The notes beneath the pieces were generated by a model. It worked only from the letters and a program-made list of their open reading frames with translations, had not been told where the DNA came from and did not search any database. The translations under genes were made by a program, and so were the position numbers. From Bacteroidia bacterium (GTDB lineage: Bacteria > Bacteroidota > Bacteroidia > SpSt-205), in contig JAOAHZ010000006.1 in assembly GCA_026414975.1 (NCBI GenBank), positions 156,446 through 220,445 on the forward strand: DNA of 64,000 nt. The letters are read 5' to 3'. Positions 20,267-30,559 of this stretch are shown here, piece by piece. Position 1 is the stretch's first letter. Each line of letters starts with the position of its first letter.

Positions 20267-22174
20267 CTACTTTGTCTCGGATGAACTCACGCGAAGTTTC
20301 TCTAAGGCGCCGTAGCCATAAGGACGCGCCCCGAGAATAGACTCTATCTCCTCTTGGTAGAGCACTTCTTTATCTAAAAGGCGCTCTGCCAGCGCACGCA
20401 GACGGTCGTAGTGTTCTTGAAGGACCAAACGAGCTCTATCGTATGCCTGCTGAATGAGTCGTTGTACTTCGGTATCTATGCGTCGGGCGGTCTCCTCGGA
20501 ATAGGGGCGCTGCCAAAAGGTCTCTTCGGTCGGGCGAAAAGACAAATGTCCCAGCTCCGACATTCCATATTGGGTTACCATCGCATAAGCTAACTGAGTG
20601 ACGCGTTCCAAATCGTTTTGAGCTCCCGTTGAGACCTGACCGAAATTCAGCTCTTCGGAGGCTCGCCCCGCCAACATCATCGCCATCATGTCCATAAGCT
20701 GAGTTTGGGTATAGAGATACTGCTCTTTGGGTAAATACTGGGCATAGCCCAGAGCTGCATACCCACGCGGGATAATAGAGACTTTGAGAAGGGGGTCTGC
20801 GTGCTCTAAAAACCATCCTGCCACGGCATGACCAGCTTCGTGATAGGCTACAACGCGTTTTTCTTCAGGCGAGATTACTTTGCTTCGCCGTTCTAAGCCT
20901 CCAATCACCTTATCAATCGCTTCTTGGAAGTCCTCCATAGTGATAGCCGAGCGATCGCGCCGAGCTGCAATAAGAGCGGCTTCATTGCATACATTCGCTA
21001 TATCGGCTCCTACAAATCCCGGGGTTTGCAGAGCTAACTTGTGTATATCCACATCGGGCGCCAAAATAAGATGGCGAATATGCACCCGGAAAATAGCTTC
21101 CCTTTCCTTGATGTCTGGACGGTCTATGTATATCACTCGGTCAAATCGGCCCGGACGAAGGAGAGCCGAGTCTAAAATATCAGGGCGGTTTGTAGCAGCC
21201 ATCACGATGATTCCTGTATCGGTATTGAAGCCGTCCATTTCTACCAAGAGCTGATTGAGAGTGTTTTCCCGCTCATCGTTGGAGATGGGCACATTGAGTC
21301 GGCTTCGGCTGCGGCCTACCGCATCTATCTCGTCTATGAAGATGATGCAGGGGGCTTTTTCTTTAGCTTGGCGAAACAGGTCTCGCACTCGTGCTGCTCC
21401 CACCCCTACAAACATCTCCACGAAGTCTGATCCGCTGATGCTGAAGAAGGGCACCCCGGCTTCGCCGGCTACCGCCTTAGCTAAGAGCGTTTTACCCGTT
21501 CCTGGCGGACCTACAAGCAAGACGCCCTTAGGTATTTTCCCTCCTAAGCGAGTGTATTTCTGAGGATTTTTGAGAAACTCTACGACTTCTTGTACTTCTT
21601 GTTTAGCTTCTTCCAATCCCGCCACATCATTGAAAGTGATGGAGACCCGATTCTCAGCATCAAATACCGAGGCTCGGCTGCGTCCGATGGAGAATAGATT
21701 CGCTGGGCCTGCCGATCCACCTCGGGAGGACATTCGCCCAATGAGAAAGACCCACACAGCGATGATGAGCACAATAGGCAATACATACTGCAGCAGAATT
21801 CCCAAGTAGTCGGTACGCTCTACTACATCGTAAGGTATATGCCGCTGTTGAAGGTATTCTTCTAACTTTTCTACAGAAACTACGCGAAAACTAAATGGAA
21901 GCCATCCCCAGAAGCCTTTTCGCATTCGCTCCTGAATATCCTGAAGCTCCATGGCTTGGGGCGTCAAGTAAATTTCGGCTTCACCCCGATTAGCGATGAG
22001 GACGACTTTTCGGATGAGTCGCCGCTCTACCCACTGTTGAAAATCTAAATAAGTGATGGGAACGGAGTTTTGCCGCTCTGGCATAAACACGAAAGAAGCA
22101 AGGAGCAGCCCGAACAAGAGTAGATAGAGCCAGTACAGATTGAAGCCCGGCTGGCGAGAAGCGCGTGTGCTCAT
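20267..22174 (-). CDS. ftsH: ATP-dependent zinc metalloprotease FtsH
   Basis: AAA Walker [29 protein letters not shown] zinc motif; start set at MSTRAS because the longer ORF overlaps surE. Confidence 0.96.
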   Translation of the reverse strand: MSTRASRQPGFNLYWLYLLLFGLLLASFVFMPERQNSVPITYLDFQQWVERRLIRKVVLIANRGEAEIYLTPQAMELQDIQERMRKGFWGWLPFSFRVVSVEKLEEYLQQRHIPYDVVERTDYLGILLQYVLPIVLIIAVWVFLIGRMSSRGGSAGPANLFSIGRSRASVFDAENRVSITFNDVAGLEEAKQEVQEVVEFLKNPQKYTRLGGKIPKGVLLVGPPGTGKTLLAKAVAGEAGVPFFSISGSDFVEMFVGVGAARVRDLFRQAKEKAPCIIFIDEIDAVGRSRSRLNVPISNDERENTLNQLLVEMDGFNTDTGIIVMAATNRPDILDSALLRPGRFDRVIYIDRPDIKEREAIFRVHIRHLILAPDVDIHKLALQTPGFVGADIANVCNEAALIAARRDRSAITMEDFQEAIDKVIGGLERRSKVISPEEKRVVAYHEAGHAVAGWFLEHADPLLKVSIIPRGYAALGYAQYLPKEQYLYTQTQLMDMMAMMLAGRASEELNFGQVSTGAQNDLERVTQLAYAMVTQYGMSELGHLSFRPTEETFWQRPYSEETARRIDTEVQRLIQQAYDRARLVLQEHYDRLRALAERLLDKEVLYQEEIESILGARPYGYGALEKLRVSSSETK

Positions 22175-22239
22175 AGGTTCAGAGGCAAACAAAAATACGG
22201 AAACCCTCGTAGGTAAAGCTCTTTTCGTTATTTTGGGGC

Positions 22240-22995
22240 GTGCGCATTCTAGTGTGCAATGATGATGGGATAGCAGCGCGAGGGCTGCGAGCGTTGGTAG
22301 AGGTAGCTCAAGAGTTCGGGGAAGTATCGGTAGTAGCACCTGATCGCCCTCAGAGTGGAATGGGCCATGCCATAAGCATCGGTGTGCCTCTCAGACTGTA
22401 TCCCTCTTCTATTTTTGGTGCTGATGTGCCAGCGTGGGCTTGTAGTGGTACGCCGGCTGATTGCGTCAAGCTCGCCACAGGCGTACTCAAGATTCGGCCC
22501 GACCTCCTTTTGTCAGGCATCAATCACGGAGCCAACTTCTCCATCAGTGTCTTTTACTCGGGTACTCTTTCAGCGGCCATAGAAGGGGCATTTGAAGGGA
22601 TTCCCTCTATCGGTTTTTCCCTGTTAGACTATAGCATGGAAGCGGACTTTGGGGCTGCTCAAGCGATAGTGCGTGAGGTGATTTTATTGTATTTAGCGGA
22701 CCCCTTTCCGTCTGATGTGCCGCTGAATGTGAATATTCCTAACCTCCCCCTCTCAGAAATAAAAGGGCTTCGTCTCACTCGGCAAGCTCGGGGTCGCTTC
22801 GTAGAGCAGTTTGAACAGCGGATAGACCCCTATGGACAGTCCTATTATTGGATGGTCGGACGGTTTGAAAGCCAAGACCCTGACTCCGACACCGACCTTT
22901 GGGCCTTAGAAAGGGGATATGTTTCCATTTGTCCCCTTCTGACCGACCTAACGAACCATCCTTACCTTCATCACTGGAAGGTGATTCACCGCTAA
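22240..22995 (+). CDS. surE: 5'/3'-nucleotidase SurE
   Basis: MRILVCNDDGIAARGLRAL; SGINHGANFSISVFYSGTLSAAIEGAFEGIPSIGFS. Confidence 0.95.
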   Translation: MRILVCNDDGIAARGLRALVEVAQEFGEVSVVAPDRPQSGMGHAISIGVPLRLYPSSIFGADVPAWACSGTPADCVKLATGVLKIRPDLLLSGINHGANFSISVFYSGTLSAAIEGAFEGIPSIGFSLLDYSMEADFGAAQAIVREVILLYLADPFPSDVPLNVNIPNLPLSEIKGLRLTRQARGRFVEQFEQRIDPYGQSYYWMVGRFESQDPDSDTDLWALERGYVSICPLLTDLTNHPYLHHWKVIHR

Positions 22996-22998
22996 GCT

Positions 22999-23961
22999 AT
23001 GGGACTTTGGGAGTGGCTGCGTGGAAAGAAAGCTGAGGCCCCTCCTTCCATTTCCATAGATAGGGGGCTTCAAAAGTCGCGTCAGGGCTTTTGGGGGCGG
23101 ATTCGGGCTTTCTTTTCAGGGCGTCGTGGGTTAGATGAGGCAAGCCGTGAAGAGTTAGAGGCGCTTCTTTTATCAGCCGATGTGGGACCGGAAGCCACCG
23201 AAAAGATTCTTCTTGAGCTAGAAAAATCTCTAAAAGCATATCCCCTTTGCGACGAAGAGACCTTGTTAGATCGTTTGTCTCGTATCCTTGTACCGCTTTT
23301 ATGCCGGAACTTTACCCCACCTGAGGGTCACCCATATGTTATCCTTCTCGTTGGTGTAAATGGGGTAGGCAAGACAACGACTTTAGCTCGCTTAGCTTAC
23401 AGGCTGAAAGGAGAAGGGAAGAAAGTTCTGATAGGAGCCGCTGACACTTTTCGAGCGGCAGCAGTAGAGCAACTCAGGATTTGGAGCGAAAAACTGGGGA
23501 TACCCCTCGTGGAGAAAGGAATGGGGGCTGATCCGGGGGCTGTCGCGTATGAGAGTGTCCAGAAAGCTATTAAGGAAGGCTACGATACCGTGCTCATAGA
23601 CACTGCAGGTCGCCTCCATACTCGCACACCGCTTATGCAGGAGCTGGGCAAGGTGTACCGGGTCATCGGAAAAGCTCTCTCAGGCGCTCCGCATGAAGTT
23701 CTCTTAGTTGTAGATGCGACCACGGGGCAAAATGCTCTCCGGCAAGCTGAGGCTTTCATGCAGGCTACCCACTGTACAGGTTTAGTCTTAACGAAGTTGG
23801 ACGGCACGGCGAAGGGGGGTATCGCTTTTGCCCTCGTGGAAAAAACAGGTCTGCCTATCCGCTTCATCGGCGTTGGTGAGCAAGCCGAAGACCTTATTCC
23901 ATTCTCTGCCGAGGACTTCGTTCACGCTTTACTACGGGAAGACTCTCTGACTACGCCTTAG
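22999..23961 (+). CDS. ftsY: signal recognition particle receptor FtsY
   Basis: GVNGVGKTTTLARLAYRLKGEGKKVLIGAADTFRAAAVEQL, DTAGRLHT, TKLDGTAKGG. Confidence 0.96.
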   Translation: MGLWEWLRGKKAEAPPSISIDRGLQKSRQGFWGRIRAFFSGRRGLDEASREELEALLLSADVGPEATEKILLELEKSLKAYPLCDEETLLDRLSRILVPLLCRNFTPPEGHPYVILLVGVNGVGKTTTLARLAYRLKGEGKKVLIGAADTFRAAAVEQLRIWSEKLGIPLVEKGMGADPGAVAYESVQKAIKEGYDTVLIDTAGRLHTRTPLMQELGKVYRVIGKALSGAPHEVLLVVDATTGQNALRQAEAFMQATHCTGLVLTKLDGTAKGGIAFALVEKTGLPIRFIGVGEQAEDLIPFSAEDFVHALLREDSLTTP

Positions 23962-23990
23962 AAGAGGGTTTTATTTCCTAAATTCGCCTT

Positions 23991-24662
23991 ATGAGAGCGG
24001 CTTGGCTCTTGGCGGGTCTTGCGTGGGTTGGGGGATGCAGACGGGAAATACCTCGCCCTACCTATGAGAATGGACTTGCGCTTTTCCCCATAGAGACCGG
24101 ACGAGAATGGATCTATGAAGTGCGGGAGACGACTTACACCACTATTGGAGCTGAGCCCCAGTCATACTTTCTGCGAATGCGGATAGATACGCCAGTCCGA
24201 GATGCCTATGGGCGCTGGAGTTACTATGTGATTTGGGATACGACTTCTACTCTCGATCGTTCATGGGGCTTTTTTCGGGTAGGACTCGCTTATCGGGATT
24301 CCTCTCAAGCAGAAATCTGGGAGGACAATCGGCGTCTGCTTGTACTACGGTTTCCTCTTTCCCGATTTGTCCGCTGGAATCGGTATGAATACATAGATCA
24401 TCCGCCCGAGACTTGCCGGTATGGGTCTGTTGATACGACTTATCTTCTGATTGGGCGGCCTTTCCCACGCAGCGCTATAGTTCTGCGACGCCTGGATACT
24501 CTCGGTACCCTAAGGCGAGCTTTATTCTATGAAGTCTTCACTCGGGATATAGGGCTTGTACATCGCTATGAACGGCTTGATGTGTATGACCTTCGTCCGA
24601 ACGGCTCATTCGTGCGCAGCACTGACAGTTATCATCGGGAGCTTCGGCTGGTGCAGCCTTAG
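23991..24662 (+). CDS. hypothetical lipoprotein
   Basis: lipobox MRAAWLLAGLAWVGGC. Confidence 0.7.
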   Translation: MRAAWLLAGLAWVGGCRREIPRPTYENGLALFPIETGREWIYEVRETTYTTIGAEPQSYFLRMRIDTPVRDAYGRWSYYVIWDTTSTLDRSWGFFRVGLAYRDSSQAEIWEDNRRLLVLRFPLSRFVRWNRYEYIDHPPETCRYGSVDTTYLLIGRPFPRSAIVLRRLDTLGTLRRALFYEVFTRDIGLVHRYERLDVYDLRPNGSFVRSTDSYHRELRLVQP

Positions 24663-25146
24663 AGGTCAAGATACCGTAGGGTTATACTTTTCGGCTCGGG
24701 GTTTTCAGTTTGATCCTTATTACCGAATGGCTATCCTCTCTTCCGACCAAGAGGTCATTACAGGAAAAGCGGCTTTCCTTCTATCCCTAATAGACTCCTT
24801 AGCTGAAAGGGTCTCGGATTCTACTTACCTCATCCTAAATCTTCACCGTCATCCAACGCTCGCTGGGTACATAGAGAACCCAGAACGCTTACCCCCACAC
24901 TGGGCTGGCCTATTTTATGTAGAGCGCATGGATCTGCAAGCTAAGCCCCATACCGTTGTGTTTGCCCGTAGCAATCGCCTTTATACAGAGCGATCTTACA
25001 CCCTTTCGTATCAAATAGAAGGCATTTTTTTCTCTAAGGGGCAAGCCTTGCCTTTCCGAGAGAAGGGAGAAATGGTAGAGTTGGAGTGGCGGTCTCATCT
25101 ACTCCATGTCCTTAGGCAGCAAGTCCAGAGCTTTCTCACAAGATAG
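24586..25146 (+). CDS. hypothetical secreted protein
   Basis: signal-peptide-like MTFVRTAHSCAALTVIIGSFGWCSLRGQ; overlaps the upstream gene by 77 nt in another frame. Confidence 0.55.
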   Translation: MTFVRTAHSCAALTVIIGSFGWCSLRGQDTVGLYFSARGFQFDPYYRMAILSSDQEVITGKAAFLLSLIDSLAERVSDSTYLILNLHRHPTLAGYIENPERLPPHWAGLFYVERMDLQAKPHTVVFARSNRLYTERSYTLSYQIEGIFFSKGQALPFREKGEMVELEWRSHLLHVLRQQVQSFLTR

Positions 25147-25309
25147 AGTAAGCGGTCTAATAGCGCTCCACATAGACGGTTGTTAGAAGGGTACTCGGCC
25201 CTTCTTCATGCTTCAGGATCTGAGATGCACTGACTCTGGGCTGAAATGCAAAAAACTTGGCCTATAAGTATCAGAACTAATGTTCAAAGTCCCGTATTTC
25301 GTTTTAGGT

Positions 25310-26974
25310 ATGAGGTTTGCCTACTTAACCTTATCGGTACTTTGGCTTGCGCCTTATCTATTACAAGCCCAGTGCGACTCTTTACGTATGGCTCACGCCG
25401 GGCGGTGGTACAGAAACGGAGATACCCTACGCATACAAGGTGGGTTTCTTACCGCTTACCCCCGTGTAGCCAGCTCGGGTTACTCTGGTACCTACACTTG
25501 GTACTGGGACCTGTTTCGTTCTAACAGTGCTGGGCAGCTTCTCTATCATGCCAGTGGGAGTCTATCTGGGGCTTCCCCTACGCTAAATGTGCAGCTGGAT
25601 TATGCTCATCATCCTACCTACTATCACCTTAATCTGATAGTGGGTTATTACGCTCCAGGCGGGACGAATGCGTGTACAGATTCTGCTTCCATCGTTATTT
25701 ACGGTGATACATTCCCGCCCAGCCCCTGGGCTCAATTTTGCCGAGATAGCATTCTACTCCAGATAGGAGGTAGACAAGTGCAGCCTCGCAGGAGTATTTC
25801 CCTTCCGCTGGGAGCCTATCCGTTTTCTTTGAGTGTGACAGGAGACTTCAGAGGATGGTGGCTAACTGGCCCGAGTCCAGCTCAACATAGGCATGATTGG
25901 AGAAATTATCCAGCCGGCACCATTTTGGATACGGTCTACCTGACCTCACCTGGCAGACATTATCTGCGAATACACTTCTACAATGGTATCTGCTGGGATA
26001 CTATACCGTATATCATAGATGCTTACATTGACTCTCCTTTTCAAAACTGCCTTGATAGTACGATGCAGCCTTGCCTACCCCTTCTCATTATCAATAATGC
26101 TTCTTATCTACCGAATTCAAGCCAACCGATTCGGCTAGCGAATGGCACTTACACCTTTCACCTGGCTCCTGCATCTCCGATTCCAAGCACTTATTATCCG
26201 AACTATATATACGACTGGCGAATATGCGGGGCCAATTTACCCAGTGGCTGCTTAGTCGGACAGGGCAGTTCTATCACTTTACCCATTATATCCGCTTCCT
26301 ACATCTTGGAGGTTTACGCTAGGGTGAATTGGCTTTGTGGAGTTACGCAATTTTGCGCTGATACTTTCACCTTCGTATTCACGGGCGGAGGTTTGCCGAA
26401 TGATAGCGTTATTGTGTATTACCCGGGGGATACTACCGTCTACACCCCTGGCGATACTATATCCCTTCCTCTGGACACGGTCTGCTTGCATGCGGGGGTT
26501 TATACACCCTATCCAGACAGTGTTTACTGGTGGAACTGGACGCTCTACGGTCTGAATGGCTCTGCAGTAGATAGCGGTATAACTTCCACGAGTTGTGTGT
26601 TCTCTACCCAGCCGGGCGTTTATACCCTTATTTACGGTTTGACTCCACCTCCTACAAATAGGGTAACTCAGAATCGTCAATATGCTTTCTACATTCATTT
26701 TGGCGCCAGAAGCGCCGTCTTGCCTAAGAAGGATATGGAGGGCAGCACGCCTATTCTATATCCTAACCCTGTCTCTGGCTTAGCTTGGCTATCGCTGTCA
26801 ACAGAGGGTCCTTACGAGGTAGCTATTCTGGACTATACAGGTCGCGAAATAGAGCGCTTTGTCCTGCGAGGCAAAGGCCCGCATGAGCTCCCTCTATTCC
26901 TTCAAGCTGGCTTCTACTTGATGCGTGTCACTGGCAGTGGTACCTCTCATATCATTCGCTTCATAGTGGAGTAA
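25310..26974 (+). CDS. large secreted protein with T9SS type A C-terminal sorting domain
   Basis: C-terminus LYPNPVSGLAWLSLSTEGPYEVAILDYTGREIERFVLRGKGPHELPLFLQAGFYLMRVTGSGTSHIIRFIVE. Confidence 0.88.
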   Translation: MRFAYLTLSVLWLAPYLLQAQCDSLRMAHAGRWYRNGDTLRIQGGFLTAYPRVASSGYSGTYTWYWDLFRSNSAGQLLYHASGSLSGASPTLNVQLDYAHHPTYYHLNLIVGYYAPGGTNACTDSASIVIYGDTFPPSPWAQFCRDSILLQIGGRQVQPRRSISLPLGAYPFSLSVTGDFRGWWLTGPSPAQHRHDWRNYPAGTILDTVYLTSPGRHYLRIHFYNGICWDTIPYIIDAYIDSPFQNCLDSTMQPCLPLLIINNASYLPNSSQPIRLANGTYTFHLAPASPIPSTYYPNYIYDWRICGANLPSGCLVGQGSSITLPIISASYILEVYARVNWLCGVTQFCADTFTFVFTGGGLPNDSVIVYYPGDTTVYTPGDTISLPLDTVCLHAGVYTPYPDSVYWWNWTLYGLNGSAVDSGITSTSCVFSTQPGVYTLIYGLTPPPTNRVTQNRQYAFYIHFGARSAVLPKKDMEGSTPILYPNPVSGLAWLSLSTEGPYEVAILDYTGREIERFVLRGKGPHELPLFLQAGFYLMRVTGSGTSHIIRFIVE

Positions 26975-27024
26975 AAGAAGAGGTTCTCCTCTGCCTGCTG
27001 AGGAAAGGTCTCGACAGGTGGGAG

Positions 27025-27061
27025 GGGGGGGCGGCAGCGCCGCAGGCGCTGCCGCCCCCCC
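27025..27061. repeat. perfect 17-bp inverted repeat with a 3-nt loop (GCA)
   Basis: ggggggcggcagcgcc-gca-ggcgctgccgcccccc core, between convergent genes. Confidence 0.9.
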
Positions 27062-27106
27062 TAACCTTTTAGCTCAAACTACATAAAGGCTGCTTCAAGG
27101 CTCTAA

Positions 27107-28042
27107 CTACCCTATTTGAGAATCAAGAAGATCAGGCGAAGAGAAATAGCGCAAAGCCTCCGCCACATCCTCATGAATCTGCTGCAAAAGGGCATATGAA
27201 GAATCAAACTCCTTATGAGGTCTGATAAACTGTATAATCCCAACCGCTAAGTCAACGCCATAAAGGCTTTCATCCTGTTTCTCTCCTAAGAGGTGGATTT
27301 CTAAATCACCCACTGGAGGTAGGTAGATCAGGCTGGGCAGTCCCTTAGTTATAGGCAGGGAAACGGCTGGTGCGATCTGAGTCCATCCTATGTAAATACC
27401 TGGGGGCAACCGAATCTTCTCAGCTGGATAAGGAATATTCGCTGTAGGCACCCCTAATCGGCGCGCTTCTTGACGCCCTGCCCTAACCGTGCCCCGAATG
27501 GAGAAAGGATACCCCAAGAGTATCTTAGCTGCCTGAACTGCGCCTTCAGCTAAAAGGCGTCGCACTCGTGAGCTACTTACAGGGGCCCCTTCCCATTCCA
27601 GAGCTTGAACCTCCTTCACCATAAAGCCTTTTTCTCGGAGGAGCGTAGGGCCGCCTTCCCTATTGTAACCGAAACGGTGATCGTACCCCAGAACCACCCC
27701 CTGAGGGTCTGACACGGCTTTTATCCATTCGGTGATAAAGGCCTCGGCAGAAAGACGAGATAAAGCCGTGGTAAAAGGGATTAATCGTACTACGGTAGTA
27801 CCCCCATTCTGCAGGAGGGCGAAGCGTTCCTCTATAGTTGTGAGCATAGGGACATTCTCCCCGCGGAGGACTGTGCGGGGATGAGGATGAAACAACCAAA
27901 CTTCTGTAAAGGTGTTCAGTTGAGCCGCCCACTCGGCGCATATGTTCAAAAGTAGCTGATGACCTTTATGTACGCCGTCAAACACTCCCATGGTCAGAAT
28001 GCCCCCTCGGGGACTGGCGGTTTTACCGGGGTAAACATCCAT
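27107..28042 (-). CDS. ribF: bifunctional riboflavin kinase/FAD synthetase
   Basis: TMGVFDGVHKGHQLLL, VLGYDHRFGYNREGG, SSSRVRRLLAEGAVQAAKILLGYPFSIRGTV; exact start uncertain (ORF opens at 28099). Confidence 0.9.
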   Translation of the reverse strand: MDVYPGKTASPRGGILTMGVFDGVHKGHQLLLNICAEWAAQLNTFTEVWLFHPHPRTVLRGENVPMLTTIEERFALLQNGGTTVVRLIPFTTALSRLSAEAFITEWIKAVSDPQGVVLGYDHRFGYNREGGPTLLREKGFMVKEVQALEWEGAPVSSSRVRRLLAEGAVQAAKILLGYPFSIRGTVRAGRQEARRLGVPTANIPYPAEKIRLPPGIYIGWTQIAPAVSLPITKGLPSLIYLPPVGDLEIHLLGEKQDESLYGVDLAVGIIQFIRPHKEFDSSYALLQQIHEDVAEALRYFSSPDLLDSQIG

Positions 28043-28667
28043 CTGGCTGTAAAGCTTGATAAACCGTATAGGGGCCGATGCGGGTACGGCGCAGAGCACC
28101 TAAATACCCCCCCCAACCCGTGGCTTCACCTATATCTCGGGCTAAGCTACGGATATAGACGCCTTTTCCACAGTGAATCCGAAGGAGCCAGCGATAGGGG
28201 GGGTTATAGGCTACCTCTTCCATAGAATAAATGCTCACGAGACGAGGAGGAAGGGAAACTGCTTTTCCACGGCGGGCCAAAGCGTAGGCCCGCTTTCCGC
28301 GAACTTTCAAGGCTGAGAAAGCTGGAGGGCGCTGCTGTATATCTCCTACGAATCGAACAAGGAGAGCTTTGCGTTCATCTTCGGAGAGAATGGCTGGCTC
28401 AGCAACGCGCTCAGGCATAAACTCCGCGTCGTCTGATGGGCTTCGCCAACCTAAAACTACTAAGGCATAGTATTCCTTTGGGAGGCCTTGAAAAGAGGCG
28501 ATCTCTCGGGTAGCTTTATCCACAGCCACTAAGACCAGTCCTGTAGCTAAGGGGTCTAAAGTCCCAGCATGGCCAGCCTTTTGAAAGCCAAAGTACTCTT
28601 TCACCCAAGAGACCACCTTAAAAGAACTCCATCCATAAGGCTTATCTACGAGGATAATCCCCTCCAT
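28023..28667 (-). CDS. truB: tRNA pseudouridine(55) synthase TruB
   Basis: GIILVDKPYGWSSFKVVSWVK, KAGHAGTLDPLATGLVLV. Confidence 0.95.
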   Translation of the reverse strand: MEGIILVDKPYGWSSFKVVSWVKEYFGFQKAGHAGTLDPLATGLVLVAVDKATREIASFQGLPKEYYALVVLGWRSPSDDAEFMPERVAEPAILSEDERKALLVRFVGDIQQRPPAFSALKVRGKRAYALARRGKAVSLPPRLVSIYSMEEVAYNPPYRWLLRIHCGKGVYIRSLARDIGEATGWGGYLGALRRTRIGPYTVYQALQPDGCLPR

Positions 28668-29410
28668 AGGAGCACCACACTACCCAGTATGATCCTATAT
28701 ACCCCAAAGGGTAGAAGGCCATAGCGTTGCCAAGAAGTGATTAGAAAGCGCATAGCGAGAAATGCTACGATAAACGCCACGACGATGCCCATTATCAGCA
28801 CGGGTGCATTTTCTGAACTAAAAGCTACGGGACTTTTCAGGAGCTTGTAAGCGGATGCCGCTCCAAGTGTCGGCACAGCTAATAGAAAGGAAAACTCGGC
28901 TGCGTCCTCTTTTTTCAAACCCATCCAACGCGCCCCAAAGAGCGCTGCTGCAGCCCGAGACACCCCAGGTAAAAGACTCAAGGCTTGTACCAGGCCTATA
29001 ATCATAGCCCGCCAAAGCGAAATAGACTCTATGCCACCCTGAGACCCTCTAAACCAACGATCCATTCTCATTAGAACGACCCCCCCTGCAATCAGGTTTA
29101 TGGCTACAATAAGCGGAGAAGTTAGTAGTCCCTCTAACCACTCCTTAGCCCAGAATCCAATCATAGCTGTTGGGAGGAAAGCTACCGCGATAGGCAAATA
29201 CAAGCGGGGATTCCAAAGGCGCCTATAGCTGTGGGCTAAGACAGCCAGGATAGCCCCTCCTTGTATGATGATCTCGTAATCTTGGGTGAAGGTCTCCTCA
29301 GCTCGTCCTAACCAGATACTTATCAAGATCATATGCCCTGTGGAAGATACAGGCAGAAACTCCGTGATGCCCTCAACCAGTGCAAGGAGTAGGGCCTCCC
29401 ACCAGCTCAT
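28646..29410 (-). CDS. uppP: undecaprenyl-diphosphatase
   Basis: ALVEGITEFLPVSSTGHMILI, LPGVSRAAAALFGARWMGL. Confidence 0.95.
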   Translation of the reverse strand: MSWWEALLLALVEGITEFLPVSSTGHMILISIWLGRAEETFTQDYEIIIQGGAILAVLAHSYRRLWNPRLYLPIAVAFLPTAMIGFWAKEWLEGLLTSPLIVAINLIAGGVVLMRMDRWFRGSQGGIESISLWRAMIIGLVQALSLLPGVSRAAAALFGARWMGLKKEDAAEFSFLLAVPTLGAASAYKLLKSPVAFSSENAPVLIMGIVVAFIVAFLAMRFLITSWQRYGLLPFGVYRIILGSVVLLWRGLSS

Positions 29411-29411
29411 C

Positions 29412-29672
29412 TCAGTTTTTCAAGATAGCATAAATAAGTGTAAGAAAGCCGCTCAAAATAAACCATGGTGCGATGTACAGAGAAAAAGAGAATTCCTTGC
29501 TATCCACGAATTCACTCGGTATGAGAAGTCCGACATATCCAACCACGAGTAAGACGATCCCCACAATAAGCCATGTGTAATTGGCTCGTGAGAAAGGCAT
29601 GGAGCCCGTTTTATTCGTCGAGTCTTCGATAGATTTGGGAGGGACTTTGGTGAGTTTTTTTTCTGCGCTCAT
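29412..29672 (-). CDS. DUF3098-type membrane protein
   Basis: 86 aa, two TM segments, located between ftsX and uppP as in other Bacteroidota. Confidence 0.75.
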   Translation of the reverse strand: MSAEKKLTKVPPKSIEDSTNKTGSMPFSRANYTWLIVGIVLLVVGYVGLLIPSEFVDSKEFSFSLYIAPWFILSGFLTLIYAILKN

Positions 29673-30520
29673 ATGAGTTTTTCTAAGGTTTGATTGAGGA
29701 AGCGATTCAGTGCAAGGCGACTGGCTAAATAGCCCATGAGGGTGCCAAAGGCTGCAAGTCCAGCGTAGAGCCCCATGAGTCGCCAGTCTGTAAGCAAGAA
29801 GCTGATTGAGAGTAGAAGGCGATCCACTAAGAGTAAACCTGCATGGAGAACGAGAATAGCTAAGATTGAACCGATAAAACCCTGGAAAAGCCCTACAAGA
29901 AGAAAAGGGCGCTCAATAAACTGGCGTGTAGCACCAACCAGCTCCATGGTTCGGATTTCTAATCGTCGGCTGAATATAGCTAACCTTACCGTGTTGAAGA
30001 TGAGCAAAAATGCTATAATCACCATCAATCCTCCGACGAAAAGTCCTACCCAGCGAAAAGTATTAGCTCGCTTTTCTAATACTTCTAATAAACGGCGTGG
30101 GTAGTCAATCTCTTTGACCTCGTCCCATTCTAATACTCGCTGAGAAAATACTAAAATACTGTCCGACGAAACGAGCTCTCCATGAAAGAGTACCTTGAAA
30201 GTAGGGGGGAAAGGATTAAAACCCTCCATGGCCCGAACAAACTCTTCGCCGGCTATCTGCTGAAAGTTTTCCATAGCTGACTCCGGCGACACGTACTGAG
30301 CTTCCCGTACTAAGCGTTGGGTTTGCAGCCACCTAAGTATTTCGTTTATGCGTTCGTTGGGAACGAGTCCGTAGAGGTGAATGCGGTATTCTAAGCCACC
30401 CCGAGCCTGCTCTAATACAAGCTGTCCCGCCAATAAAAACAGTCCATAAAGCCCTAACACGAATAAAGACAGGGTGAGACTAAAGAGGGAGTGGGTTAGC
30501 GGCAAGTGCGCCCCCTTCAC
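29669..30520 (-). CDS. ftsX: cell division permease FtsX
   Basis: FtsX-type topology; LVREAQYVSPESAMENFQQIAGEEF; LEIRTMELVGATRQFIERPFLLVGLFQGFIGS; start reassigned to GTG 4 nt after TACTTTTG. Confidence 0.88.
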   Translation of the reverse strand: MKGAHLPLTHSLFSLTLSLFVLGLYGLFLLAGQLVLEQARGGLEYRIHLYGLVPNERINEILRWLQTQRLVREAQYVSPESAMENFQQIAGEEFVRAMEGFNPFPPTFKVLFHGELVSSDSILVFSQRVLEWDEVKEIDYPRRLLEVLEKRANTFRWVGLFVGGLMVIIAFLLIFNTVRLAIFSRRLEIRTMELVGATRQFIERPFLLVGLFQGFIGSILAILVLHAGLLLVDRLLLSISFLLTDWRLMGLYAGLAAFGTLMGYLASRLALNRFLNQTLEKLI

Positions 30521-30559
30521 CCCACAAAAGTACATCCAAAAACCTATACCTTTGTTTTG

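Noticed and set aside
20880-21809. Three plus-strand ORFs (124, 102, 79 aa) opposite ftsH
   Set aside because: Shadow ORFs antisense to a strongly conserved gene, Ser/Arg/Pro-rich without recognisable domains.
22175-22339. N-terminal extension of FtsH in the track ORF (MLLPILPRTLELPLP...)
   Set aside because: It overlaps surE on the opposite strand and precedes the typical FtsH start MSTRAS...; treated as a spurious upstream ATG.
27025-27061. GC hairpins as ordinary rho-independent terminators
   Set aside because: Not accepted as the default because none has a clear T-tract and one lies upstream of a promoter rather than after a gene; kept as an unexplained repeat family instead.
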